Assembly (NCBI GenBank): GCA_003290165.1
Contig: QNQO01008283.1
Location: 124,001 to 188,000 of the forward strand
Reading direction: 5' to 3'
DNA from: Berberis thunbergii
Taxonomy: Eukaryota; Streptophyta; Magnoliopsida; Ranunculales; Berberidaceae
Length of the DNA stretch: 64,000 bases
The notes below the pieces were generated by a model. That model saw only the letters and a list, made by a program, of their open reading frames with translations, had not been told where the DNA came from and ran no database searches. Below, piece by piece: positions 45,120 to 57,100 of the stretch (position 1 is its first letter; every line of letters starts with the position of its first letter). Position numbers and translations under genes: made by a program.

Positions 45120-47290
45120 TATGAAAAATAGTTAATGAAACTGTTGAAGATATAAAACCATTTTTTGCTAAATTGAATGATGGAATAAATTCTTCCGGTT
45201 GTGTGACAAAATAGTGGAAAAATCATTTTTCTTAGTCCGACTTTTTTTTTGCTGAGTTTTGGAGTGAACTGGTAGATACCCATTGAAGAACTGTTGAGAA
45301 AAATCACTGGTACCTCTTTATTTGTGTGTAATTGTATTTTGTTTTGTAGGGCTAGGTGTTCAGTTCCATGAACCCAAGAACCAGACCCTTCTTGTGTTGG
45401 ATCTTGGACTTGAGAACTCCAAAACAAGAGCAAAAAAGCTTTTAATACCATCCACATTCCCTCTCTCTCGTTCATCTCTTTTACCTTGAAAGAAAGACAC
45501 CCTCTCTTTCGTGGGCACAGAAGTATAGTGATTTGAGTGAGTTGGGAGGCTTATAGCTTTGTTTAAAGAGATTACAACAAACCCATTGTTTAGAAAACTC
45601 TTCATCAACTGATATTCTTTCTTTGCTTCTGCCTCTGGTAGTAACTTTCGTTTTTCTTATTGTTTGGGATTTTCTAGCATTTCCTATTTTCCATATCTCA
45701 AATCATCTTATGGTTTCATTTCACTATAGTTTTAGCTTCTTCAGCCCAAACCAACTTTAGTTAATAGCTCAATTCACTGGTTCTTACTTCAATTCCTCTG
45801 GCAGGAGGAGATTCTCATCTGGGGTCTTGTTTTTAGCCTGGAAAATCAAGGTGAAATGCCTTAAGTTCTCAGGTTAGCTATTATAATGTCATTTTAATGG
45901 AATTTTTTCTGGGGTTCTGTTTTTTATGGTAAAGAATCAAGTTTTATACAACAATTTCTCATTCAGGGGGTTTATCGATTTGAGATTCTCAGCTGAAATT
46001 CAAAGCTCTGGCAGTTTGGGCAATGGCCATTGGACTCCAAAACTAGGATCAGGTATCAAAAAATCATCCAAGGAAACAACTTTCTGTAGCTGTTAGGAAC
46101 ATTCAATGGAGCTATGCTATCTTCTGGTCTCTCTCAACCAAGCAACATGGGTATTATTTCTTTAAATATGTTTAAGCTTTATTTCCATTCCCTAGATAAC
46201 TTAGTTGCTGATTTTACGTCCCTGTGAAATATAGGTGTTGATATAAAGGAATGGTAAAAAAATTGTGTATTGATTGTTAATGTCAGCTATATCTGTCTAT
46301 TTAGATCTCTCTCACTAATAGTCTTCTTGAGTAAAGACTCAAATGTCTGCTTATAAAAAATTTCCAGTTGTTATTTCTTGTGATGTGAAATTTTTGTTTG
46401 AACCATAAAAATACTGATTTATCGTGGACATATGGATGTCAAGTGATTAATTTGTATATTAGAAATTCATCTGTCTTATTTCAAACTAAGTTTTGCATAT
46501 GAACTGGACTTGTGTTATATACTTGCACGAGTCAAGTTGTGCTTTCAAAATTTCTAGCCTATGTATTGTTAACATTACCATCGTTGACATTAATAATATT
46601 ATGTGGAGATTTTAGCCGAACTTTATACTCAAAGAATTAGGATCAGTTGGAGTACGGTTGATATTTAATAAAGATGATGACAGTTATAGTTAAATTTCAA
46701 GCATTCAGTGAACAATGCTAAAATGCTCTTGATAGTCTGTATTATGTGTCATTTTTCTTATTCAACACTGTCTTTGTTGTGTACGATTTTTTTTTTTTTG
46801 AAAGGTGTATGATTTTTCTTATTGCTATATATTAATATGATGAATGGAGCATTATAGGGATACGTTGAAGCAATGATGCATAGAATGATGTCCAATATGG
46901 AATTATCAAGATAGTTTGAATATTTTTTAGTTTTCTTGGTATTAATATACTAATGATGTACTTGATACATGCAATTTTTTTTAAATACTGATTCAATATG
47001 AGAAACGATGTTGTCATTAATTGCAATTATTTCACTTTGTAATGGTTGCCAGATTATTTTAATTTTGGTATTAACATTGGTATTTGAATATTTGAATTTT
47101 ATAATCTCATTGGATGTCATTCTTTTGTTGATATCTTTTTATTTATATGATTAAAAATAAATAAAATTTTACATATTAATATTTGTAAAAAAAATTTAAA
47201 AATAAAAAATTGTAACACATTGTGTTGCTAATATTTGAACATTGACATTATTTGAAATGATCATATATTCCTCATGATACATATAAACCT
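45120..47290. other. Long AT-rich stretch without recognised genes
   Basis: 45360-46160 has pyrimidine-rich and leader-like segments with possible splice motifs but no protein I can recognise. 46160-47290 is strongly AT-rich with T-runs. No terminal repeats were noticed. Confidence 0.5.
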
Positions 47291-47298
47291 CCCAAGAT

Positions 47299-47694
47299 TG
47301 TGACACAACCTAGGTTACAAAATCATGATTCCCTAGCAAAATTCCAGAGAGAGAGATATGCCAACACTTGTTTACTTGTGTTAATTGGCACTCAAGTTTT
47401 CAGTGCAACATGGCATCAGAGATTGCTAATAATCTTAACCCTCCATCGACAACACCTACCAGTCTCGACTGCCTCTCTCGAATCATGCAAATCTTGATGC
47501 ACGAACATATTTTCCCTGCGCACCCCAATCCTGTGGATGGTGACGAGACTCTCTATGGTCTCAATTATTCATCCAAATGGATACTAAAGGATGCAGAGTT
47601 CAGTCTGGCACCAATGGTTTTTGGCTCAAAACCATCCCTACTTAGCAACCCCATGAAATTACTTGAGCAAATGTGTGAAAATTTGTGCCACTAG
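47299..47694 (+). mobile_element. Possible LTR end plus Met-type primer site (Copia or TRIM remnant)
   Basis: ATGGCATCAGAGATT (from 47409) contains TGGCATCAGAG, close to the tRNA-iMet primer site TGGTATCAGAG, directly after a sequence ending CAACA as an LTR would. The preceding TGTGACACAACC (47298) could be an LTR start. A following open frame of 95 codons has no known motif. Second LTR not seen. Confidence 0.3.
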
Positions 47695-47699
47695 TTTTG

Positions 47700-48089
47700 G
47701 TATGGCACATGGTAAGGAAATACACCAAAATTATTACATCATGCACAAAAGTTGATTAGCTGCTGATGCAAATGGACACCAAAATTATTACATCATGCAC
47801 AAAACTTGATAGATTATAACAAAAACAAAACCAAAAGAACATGAGCTGACCGCCTCTCTCACTCTTTAAACACTTAAAAACCTACCATCAACAGTTAAGG
47901 CCCATGTCTCCCAAGCCCAACATTAGAACATGTACAGAGTCGGAAAATATACACATCATTAAAAGGGCTGATGGACAGGGCCCATACTAAGCTCAAAGAA
48001 AAGCAAGAAAATAAAGCCATTGATTCTGTCTCTTTTACGTGGCGTCAAAAAGCCTATTTTAGGTTGAAAAGGATTGTTGTGGTTCAAGT
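47700..48089. other. 3' flank of the DUF789 gene
   Basis: Contains a ~36-bp direct repeat (ACACCAAAATTATTACATCA at 47722 and 47776) and probably the 3' untranslated region of the minus-strand gene. No other gene. Confidence 0.5.
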
Positions 48090-51000
48090 TCAGCCATGCC
48101 GAATCCCAGTAAAGTAACAGAAATCATGGTGTTGAACACTCAGCTGCTTTAGCCATGAATCTGCCGCACTATACAATGATAGCACCCTCTCTTGGTCCTG
48201 TCCATCCTCACTAGAGAACCACACATTTCCTTGCATCTTATATGGCGTAAGACCAAAGGGCGAGAGTGCAATACCACTTTTCTTTGTCTTTCTTTCGGTG
48301 ATCCCCATCTTCTCTCCCTCATCTACATCTATACAACAGGTGTTTAATTAAAACATATGCGATTATACGTACACCATAACAAAAGGCAAATAGGAAAAAA
48401 TAAAATTACCTTGAAAAGAAGAAGAAAGGGTGTGGTAAGTGAGGAAGCATGCAGACAAGTCCTTCACAGTTTTTACAGTGGGAATGTGATAAATTGGATA
48501 CCTAAAAACAGGAACACTTTTCCATTACCCAACACTATCATGAACTCTGCAACTATAGCAATAATTTAAAATTGGATCATGTGATTCATATGAAGCATTT
48601 GTAATCTTTTCCATCAACCATGTGTTGGTTACAAGTCCTATCCATCATTAATCAAATTTATGGATTACACTTAAATGGGTGTTTGACATTTTATAATATA
48701 CCCGGTAGGAGGCAAACCGATGATTTAGGAGGGGGTATTCAATTCCGGATTTGAATGGACTCCGAAGGATTTTAAATCTAATGAATAAAAGATTTCAAAG
48801 GATTTTACAAAATTCACTGGATTTTGATGGATTTTAAATGAATGGTTTGTATAATTTATAAAGGTTTGTTATGGATTTCTATGGATTCTTATAAATATAG
48901 GAAGCAATGAAAAAACAACACTATATTGTTATCTATGCCAACACAAATCATAAAACATCTTTCAAAACATCAATTAAACAATTGTTTGTATGCTACAAGA
49001 ATTTTACTTCAAATTAAAAAAAAAAATCAAATACATTGAAGATGATCCAAAAATAATACAAATAACTATTTTCCTTTTTCTTTCTGAAAAGAAAAACAAT
49101 GCAAATAATTCTCTAATAAAAATGGATAGATAAACCAGAAAAAAAAATCACCATCTTCATTGCTCATCGTTGACTCCCGACACTCACAACATCTCCCCAC
49201 ATATTTGAAGCTATAGTTGTTCTTCATTCATTAGCTTTCTCTCGTTGTTCATCTTGGGTTTGAAAAACTTCTTATTCTTCTTCTTCAATCACCACCACCA
49301 CCACGCTATCACCACCTCTTCTCCTCCTTCCTTCTTTTTCTTCTTCTTCTCCATCAAACACCACCGCCACCTCTCATCCCACCTCCTCCCATCTTCATCT
49401 TCTTATTCTCCTCCTCCCCTCCCCCTTACCTCTTCTTCTTCTCTGTTTTTTTTCTTTTCTTCATCTTCTTATTCTCCTCCACTTTTTTCTCTCTGTTTTT
49501 TTTTCTCCGTTCTTTTTTTTCCTCTTTTTTTTTTCCTCGCGAAGGTTCTGGCAAGCAGGGAACCTCCGCAAGGGCGAATGAGAAAAAAAGCATGGGAGAA
49601 GAAGAAGAGAGAAGGAAAAAAATAGAGAGAAAATAAGAAGAAGAAATCCGAAGGAAAAAATGAGAAGAAGAAAAACAAAGATGAAGAGAAGAGGGGACAA
49701 GAAAAAGATAAAATAAGCGAAATAAGAAGAATAATAACAAAAAAGAAGAACAAAGGAGAAGAGGAAGTGTGGGTGGTGGTGCAGCCAGCGGTGGTAGGGC
49801 GTGGTGGTGTGGCTGAAAGTTGTGGGGCAAGGTGGTGTTGCTCCTATGAAGAGATAAGAGAATGTGGAAAAAGAAAAGTGGTGGTGTCCTCCAGTAGATC
49901 CCCAAAAAAGTGGGGCGGAAGTATCCTTCAACGAAAATGGTGGTGATATCCTTCAATGACCAATACAAATCCGTTGAAATATGAAGAGGAAATGTTGAAT
50001 TTGAAATGACTCTTTTTATATATATTTTCCACTCACAAATCCTTCAAAATCCACAACTTTAACAAATCTATTAAAATCCATTACTTCTTAAATACCCCCT
50101 AATTTTTGTGGACTTTTAAAAAGCATGAATTGAATACCCCTGATTTTGATGGATTTTAAAACAATTATTTAAAATCCGTATTTGAATACCCCTAGATTTA
50201 CATGTATTATTTTAAATCTTTAATTAAATACCCCTGAATTTTAATAGATTTTAAAATCCTTCACAATCCATTAAAATTCGTAATTGAATACCACCCCCTT
50301 AATTTCCTTTTCATGGCTAGTGACATTGACCTCGACCATGGATATCTAGCTATCCACACTGTTGAATCACGTATATTTGTACCTTATTGTATTGTTGCTA
50401 TTTTGATTGCCCCGTCATTTCCCAAATGCTTATGAATAGATCGCATTTGACGTTTAAGGAGGAGTTCATGGAGCTTGTCTATGTATCTTAATCGAATTAG
50501 AGGTCTAAATCTTGCGAAGTATAAGCATGTTAGTACATGGTGCTTGTCTATGTATCTTAATCTAATTAGAAGCCTAAATTTATTGAAATGTAAGCATGTT
50601 TTCAAGAGATCGGAACACAAACCAAGCAACTGAAAGCCAACTAGCGGGTGAGAGATCTGTGCTCTTCAAAGTCATTAATCCATTAAACCCTTCTGCCAAG
50701 TCTTTGACCTGAAAATAATTAGTAGATAAAGATTAATGGAAAACGTGGCACTAACAATGTGAACAGTAAACCATTAACAAAGTCAAAAAAATTCCAATAA
50801 ACAAATGATGCAAGTAAGATTTTGTAAATGAAAAAGATTAAAGAATATATGGAGATAAGGATCATAATAATATATACCTTATCCATGAGAGGGACTCTTC
50901 CATAAGGAGATGTTTTCTCAATATACTGAAAACAAAGGTAACCCAGCCTCTCATTTTGATTGTACAGCCTTTCTTGCACTTCAAACCCAGAGTCATTTGA

Positions 51001-52030
51001 TGATCCACCTTCCCATCTCCATGATTTATCACTCTCATTCTCATCGCTACACGAATCACTAGAAGAATCCTGAGGTTCGCTGTAACCGCCACTACTACCA
51101 TCCCTGAAATCCCATTAAATTTCTTCAATTGCTTACAACAACAATTACCATCCAAGTTTTCAGAGAAGACATCAATGCATACAAAACAAAAGCAAAGACA
51201 TAATGACTGGATACTGATACTGTCATGTTGATTCATTTCATTCAATTCATATAAACTTGATACCAAAATTGGCCTGAAAATATAATTCATTAATCATCAA
51301 AATCAGTATGTGATGAGCCTGGCTAGCACCCATTGAGAAAAAGGATCAATCAAGCCTGAAGACTGATCCAAATGAACATTGAAAATCTGCAACATTTCGA
51401 ATGTCGGTAAGGCACGTCTGAAAGGAAATTTCTTTGAGATTCCTCAAACCCCCATTGTTCTAAAGTTTATATCAAAAACAGAAACAATAAATCGAACGAA
51501 CAAAAATTGACAAAAACAACTACCAACTTATGATGACTATAACAATGAAATGAAAATTTGTACAAAAGTTCTACTTTGTGTCGTCAACACTTCAACAACC
51601 ACAGCAAATGTTCTAATGTACTATTTTTAGAGAAAACTGAGAAATTTTACCTGAAATTGTTCAAAGATGCAAAGCTTGTATAGATCTGAATTGCTGAAAG
51701 ATAAGGAACATAATACTGAACAACACTTTCCTCCTTGCTTAAAGCAATTGGAACCCCAGCCCCATAAGCGCTCCATTCATCATAACAACTCCACAGATCT
51801 CCCAATGTGAAGTATTCAATCTTTTCTGTTCCCAATGGATGCCAAATCCTATCAAAACTCCTTATAGCACTCTGCATAAACAAAATAAATAAATAAAAAT
51901 AACCAAAAACATAATTGTGAAAAAAGGGGTCACAAACCTTGGGTAAAACTTGTGATGGCACTATGGGAGTAGTGGACTCGAGAAAACATTCAAGGTTGGA
52001 TTGGGGTTGCTGGGCCTTACCAGAACTCAT
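48090..52030 (-). CDS. DUF789 family protein, six exons, apparently intact
   Basis: Exons read on minus: 52030-51938, 51871-51651, 51103-50878, 50708-50623, 48501-48410, 48328-48090. All have GT/AG edges, and the phases join to one 957-bp frame (318 aa plus TGA). Start context: ATG at 52030 opens [20 protein letters not shown]. Family landmarks in order are [34 protein letters not shown], an acidic serine-rich linker ([13 protein letters not shown]), [42 protein letters not shown] and [15 protein letters not shown]. Plant DUF789 proteins (about 290-380 aa) have this layout; their function is unknown. Intron 5 is 2.1 kb and holds a TIR element. The 5' flank is pyrimidine-rich on the coding strand. 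Confidence 0.88.
48729..50299. mobile_element. TIR element in intron 5 of the DUF789 gene
   Basis: Left end GGGGGTATTCAATTCCGGAT (48731). The right end in reverse is AAGGGGGTGGTATTCAATTA. A ~60-bp subterminal unit (TTGAATACCCCTGATTTTGA-like) recurs about four times at 50085-50290, and inverted versions (GGATTTTAAAT) lie at 48765-48850. No transposase. The interior is mostly the pyrimidine/purine block. Superfamily not assigned; TSD not clear. Confidence 0.65.
49240..49760. repeat. Pyrimidine tract followed by purine tract
   Basis: 49260-49535 on the plus strand is almost all C/T (TTCTTCTTC, CCTCCTCC). 49560-49760 is almost all A/G (GAAGAAGAA). The two halves are partly complementary and could fold back. 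Between them is GAGGTTCC/GGAACCTCC palindromic sequence (about 49540-49568). Long open frames here are low-complexity artefacts. Confidence 0.8.
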
Positions 52031-52700
52031 GATTGAGAAAGAAAACGAGAGAGATCAAAAGGGAAAATTTCTCTGTTCCCCAAAGAGAGATTTTTTTGGG
52101 GTGATTTTGCCTTGAATTGAGTTTGAAAAGAGGGGGGACTTGGTAAATTAGTGGATAATTCTATATATGGAAGTTTAGAAAACTAATTTAGTGAGAAAAT
52201 CAAAACCTTCTTAAAAAAACACCTTGTATAACCTCACTCCCTACAAAACCCCAAACACCAAAATCCTCAAAACCCACAGCAAGTTTGGTCTCTCAAACCC
52301 ATACACATAAAAGAAGGGATGCTTCTATATCTTTTGCATTGATTGGTGAATGGGTTTTGAAAATGGGGAAGAATCAAGTAGACCCACATGCCTGAAATTC
52401 ACAAAATTTCATCTCGAAAAGGAAATTTTAAAGGTGGAATTGATTTCCAGCATCAAATAAAAGATGGGGTTCTTAGAAAAAGGTACAAAAACCAACAGTG
52501 GATTGATTAAATAAAATCAAATAAAATATTCTCTTTGAAAACAGAGGATTTACAGAAGAAACAGAGGAGATGAGAGAGAGAGAGTGTGTGTGTGTGTACA
52601 AGGGGTCTGTGTAACGCTTGTCTTCGTCACAGAAGAACACAATGAAAGGGAAAGGAAGGGACAGAAGAGGGAAATTGGAGCGATTTGCCGCGTTTTTGGC
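52031..52700 (-). promoter_or_regulatory. Leader and probable promoter of the DUF789 gene
   Basis: Reading on minus toward 52030, a CT-rich section (52620-52560, complement of GAGAGAGAGAG with an adjoining TG/CA run) is typical of plant 5' leaders. CATATATAGAA at about 52160-52170 is TATA-like. The start of transcription is not determinable. Confidence 0.4.
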
Positions 52701-52848
52701 TCAGTGTTATTGTTGTGATTTGTATTTGTACAAAACAATATGTATTATTGGGTGAGTTGGCTCAGTTGTATCTGATTTGTACTTATTGGTGAGGTTTTTT
52801 GTTGTGTAATTAACGAGTGAGGGAAGATTAAAATATTGGTGTATGAAT

Positions 52849-52873
52849 GTATATATATATATATATATATATA
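52849..52873. repeat. (TA)n microsatellite
   Basis: About twelve TA units directly left of a small inverted-repeat element. Confidence 0.95.
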
Positions 52874-52884
52874 CGAAAATTCTA

Positions 52885-53018
52885 GGGGTAGAGGGAGGGA
52901 GCGAGGGATGGTTGGAAGCCACTCATTTGCCCTGAGATGAGCGTCATCGCGTATTTCAAATTTGATGCGCTTATCTCGAGACAAATGGGTGGTAACCACT
53001 CATCCCTTGCTCTCTAGC
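52885..53018. mobile_element. Small foldback element, GAGCGAGG family
   Basis: The left half (GAGCGAGGGATGG, CACTCATTTGCC, GAGATGAGCG) is repeated inverted in the right half (CGCTTATCTCGAG, CATTTG, CATCCCTTGCTC). Flanked on both sides by TA microsatellites. Related to 53093-53193 and 59830-59992. Confidence 0.65.
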
Positions 53019-53022
53019 AAAG

Positions 53023-53025
<3 letters not shown>

Positions 53026-53076
<51 letters not shown>
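53026..53076. repeat. (TA)n microsatellite, about 25 units
   Basis: Uninterrupted TA run separating two foldback elements. TA-rich targets are typical for several MITE families. Confidence 0.95.
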
Positions 53077-53079
<3 letters not shown>

Positions 53080-53092
53080 GGAGGAGTCTACA

Positions 53093-53193
53093 CAGTGAGG
53101 AAATGAGCGAGGGGAGTGAGGTGGTGGGGGTAGAAGCCGTTCACTCCACTCAAAATGCATGCATTGACGTTTCCTCGCTCATTTCCTCGACAC
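53093..53193. mobile_element. MITE with GTGAGGAAATGAGCGAGG termini
   Basis: ~100 bp. Left end GTGAGGAAATGAGCGAGG (53095-53112); the right end CCTCGCTCATTTCCTCGAC (53173-53191) is its inverse with one or two changes. Followed by ACTTAGAATTTCTG; the copy at 59830-59992 is followed by the similar ATTTAGAATTTATG. Confidence 0.75.
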
Positions 53194-53199
53194 TTAGAA

Positions 53200-53903
53200 T
53201 TTCTGATATATGGAGAGTTGAAACTGTTTGTGTTTGGTTCATTTAACTTGGGTGTTACTAACACAGAGTTATTGCAAAGAGAGGTTTGAATTGTTGTCAA
53301 TCATGAATGAGGTTTGGATAAGTTTCATTGAGTTTTGATTGATACGGTGGTGGCTCTGGTGGGTGTTTCTAACTAGTCCAGCAAGTACATTACTTGCTTG
53401 TTCATTTGAGAGTGAATTTCTTCAAACGAGTTTTGGATATTCATGTGTTGGTAATTGTCGATGACACCATAAACGGATCAAATTGAATGATCCATGCGCA
53501 ATGGCATGCTTCATTGTTGTTAGAAATGCGAAAATGCTTTAGTGTTCCATTAGAATATTGTGCATCATGCATCATATTTCTTTCATCATTGAGCTTTCAT
53601 TCCTAATGTTTTGTTGTTTTTGGTTGCTATGGATGCGTGGAAGCCATTTAATTTATGTGAAATGAGTTCAAGATTTGTACTTGAGTTGATCTCGCAGTAA
53701 CCCTCATGTGAATGTCATGTCCAAAGGAAACGGAAAAATGAGATGCTCGAGTCATTTTGATTATGTCAATCAATTCTGTACAAAATTTGTATATGCAATA
53801 GATAGAGAAAAACTTGACTATTGCAAAAAAAAAAAAATTGGCTCGAAAGCTTATTTGCAGACCCATGTGCATAATGCGCACTACACTTTCAAAAGTTTTA
53901 TGG
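53200..53903. other. Non-coding flank of the Copia element
   Basis: AT-rich, no conserved frame; an A-run lies at 53826-53838. It holds the left TSD CTTTT at 53904-53908. Confidence 0.55.
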
Positions 53904-53908
53904 CTTTT

Positions 53909-54133
53909 TGATGAAATGTTAGACACAAAGGAAATGATTTGTGTGTATTGTGTTATCATTTTTCATTCACAATCTCCTGTTTATATACAAACTAATCCAG
54001 AGAATATTGTGAGAATATTCACAATATAATCTGCTAATTTCCTTAAAATTATTATACAATATTGACTCTATAAGCAACTTTCCTAATACAAATATTCCCA
54101 ATCAATCAGGATATTCGCAATATATTCTCAATA
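53909..54133 (-). repeat. Copia 3' LTR
   Basis: 225 bp; on the coding strand TATTGAGAATATATTGCG to CATTTCATCA. Next to the left TSD. Confidence 0.92.
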
Positions 54134-54146
54134 CCCCCCCTCAAGT
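54134..54146 (-). other. Copia polypurine tract
   Basis: On the minus strand CTTGAGGGGGGG runs directly into the 3' LTR. Confidence 0.85.
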
Positions 54147-57100
54147 TAGTGCATGGAGATCTCGTATGCCCAACTTGCGAAGTAGATACTCATATTGTCG
54201 TTTGCCCAATGTTTTTGTGAAAATGTCAGCGAGTTGCTCATTGGATGGGACAAATGTGGGATTGATATGTCCAGCAACAATGTCATCACGGACAAAGTGA
54301 CAGTCGACCTCAATATGTTTTGTCCGTTCATGAAAAACGGGATTTTGAGATATATGGAGAGCCGCCTGACTATCACAATGAAGAGACATAGGACGTGTGT
54401 GAGGCATCCCGAGGCTAGTTAAAATAGTTTTAAGTCATTTCAACTCACATGTAGTCATAGCCATAGACCTATATTCCGCCTCTGCTGAGGAGCGGGATAC
54501 AGTATGTTGCTTCTTTGTCTTCCAAGATATCGGCGAGTTCCCAAGGAACACCAACCAACCAGTGAGGGACCGCCGAGTCAAAGGGCATCCGGCCCAATCA
54601 GCGTCACACCATCCATGTAACTGCATGTCACACTTACTACTCAAATGTATACATTGACCTGGATTACCTTTTAAGTACCAAACCACGCGCAAAGCGGCTT
54701 CCCATTGGTCCGCCCGAGAATGTTGCATAAATTGAGATAAAACATGAACACTATAAGATAATTCGGGTCGAGTGAAACACAAATAAATTAGCCGTCCCAC
54801 CAAGCGACGGTAAGGCTCCGGGTCAGCGAGCTCTGGACTCTTGGACAAGGCGAGTCGATGATTTTGTTCCAATGGCACTGCCGCGGGCCTTGCCCCTAGC
54901 AATCCGGCCTCAGAGATGATATCTAGCGCGTATTTGCGTTGACAAAGAACAAACCCATCCGGTCCGCGTGCCACTTCAACCCCCAAGAAATACTTTAAAG
55001 GACCCAGATCTTTCATATGGAAACAAACACTGAGGTAACCCTTGAATTTCTGTATATCCCCCGGATTACGCCCAGAGATGATAAGGTCGTCGACATAGAC
55101 AAGAACACTGAGCTGAACCGCACCTCTTTGTAGAGTAAACAAAGAATAATCTGAATAAGATTGTCGAAAACCATAATTCTTCAAAGCAGTCGACAATTTA
55201 GCAAACCAGCATCGGGGTGCCTGCTTCAGCCCATATAATGATTTCTTAAGCTTGCACACCTTTCCAGAAGTCCCCACCTAAAAACCAGGTGGTAATTTCA
55301 TGTATACCTCCTCCGTAAGGTCACCATGTAGAAAGGCATTATGAACATCCATCTGATGGACTTCCCAATTCTTGGCAGCCGCAACAGCAAGAAAGACCCG
55401 TACTGTAACCATCTTAGCTACTGGAGCAAAAGTCTCTGTATGATCAACTCCTTCAATTTGATGATTGCCAAGAATAACCAGCCGAGCCTTCAATCGTTCA
55501 ATGGTCCCATCAGAGTTATATTTGATCTTGTATACCCACTTGCATCCTAGAGCTTTCTTTCCTGGTGGCAAGTCGGCTACAACCCAGGTTTCATTAATCT
55601 CAAGAGCCTCAATTTCTCGTCGCATGGCATCCCTCCAGCGGCTGTCTTTCGCGGCCTCAAAATAACACACAGGTTCCCGATTTGCTGTCAAGGCTGCCAG
55701 AAAATGTCTATGTCGCATAGAAAAATTATCACAATTCACATAATGTGCTATAGGATAGGGTGTACCTGAGGAATGTCGTGGTACGAGTGAAACTGGTACG
55801 AATAGACTCATTTTTCGAATGGTATGAGTAACGTAATCACGGAGTCGTACCGAGGCTTGCTTTCTGCGTTGACCCCTGCCCAACACATCTTCCTGACTTG
55901 CGTCCGGGTTGTCCTCCTGGTTCGCACAATTCGGCTTCCCAGCAGCCTCATCCGGCTGTACAATCACCTTGGCACCAGCATTTGCCCCATCCTCGGCACA
56001 CACCGACTGCCCAACAGCCCTATTTGGCTGAACAAACTCCTCAGCACATGTCGGCTGCCCAGCATCCCCATCTGGTTGTACAAACTCCTCAGCACCCTCC
56101 CTCAAAACAACTGTAGATGTCTCCTCAAGGTCCTCATGAACCGCCTCAATATTAGGCAGACCATCGTGGTCTAAATTAAAATGATCTGCAAAGGGAAAAA
56201 CTCCTTCCGAGAATACAACATGACGAGAAACAAAGAAGTCTCGTTTCTCCAAGTCATACAAACGCCATCCCTTTTTTCCATAAGGGTACCCAACAAAGAC
56301 GCACATTCGACTTCTACTGGCAAACTTATCCCCCGTCTGTACATGCGCATAACACAAGGACCCAAAAATGCGCAAATGATCATAAGTGGGTGTGCTACCA
56401 TATAGAACACTATAGGGTGTTTTCCCATTCAAGATCAAGGAGGGAGTCCTATTTATCAAGTATCCAGCCGTCAACACACATTCTCCCCAAAACTCAATAG
56501 GAAGAGAGCCCTGAAAACGCAGCGCCCGAGCTACATTCAAAATATGTTGGTGTTTTCATTCAACCCGCCCACTTTGTTGAGGTGTTCCCACACAAGATGT
56601 TTGAAAAACAATCCCGTGATCAAGAAAATATTGTCGCTGACAAGTGAATTCAATGTCGTTATCACTCCGCAAGATTTTGACCTCTTTATCAAATTGTCTC
56701 GTAACCATTGAAAAAAACATTTGAAGAGTATGAGAGACCTCTTTCTTATCAACAAGTAAGTAAATCCATACAGCACGAGAAAAATCATCAACAATGGTCA
56801 AAAAATAAGAAGCACCACAAGAAGAAGTTGTTCTATAAGGTCCCCATAGATCAGTGTGAATAAGTTCAAAAATGGTCGTAGCTTTATGTTCACTAACAGG
56901 AAACTTATTTCTACTTTGCTTTGCCCTCTGACAGACATCACAATTTTTATTCAAGCGATTTTCGTTTCACTAAAACTTACTTCGGGAACTTTGTTACTTG
57001 TAGAGATGGATGACCCAGTCGCTGGTGCCATAGATCAAGAGACACCACATTATTGGCCTTTATTGCGTGAACCTGTGGCAGCCCCCAAAAGAAATAGAGT

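Noticed and set aside
45360..46160. Possible spliced gene after the RBOH fragment
   Set aside because: Leader-like pyrimidine tracts and splice-like motifs but no protein similarity; not enough to call.
49245..49968. Long frames on both strands in the pyrimidine/purine block
   Set aside because: Low-complexity composition lacks stops by chance; overlapping frames on both strands with no domain.
52849..53076. TA runs as an origin or attachment site
   Set aside because: Plain microsatellites typical of plant intergenic DNA.
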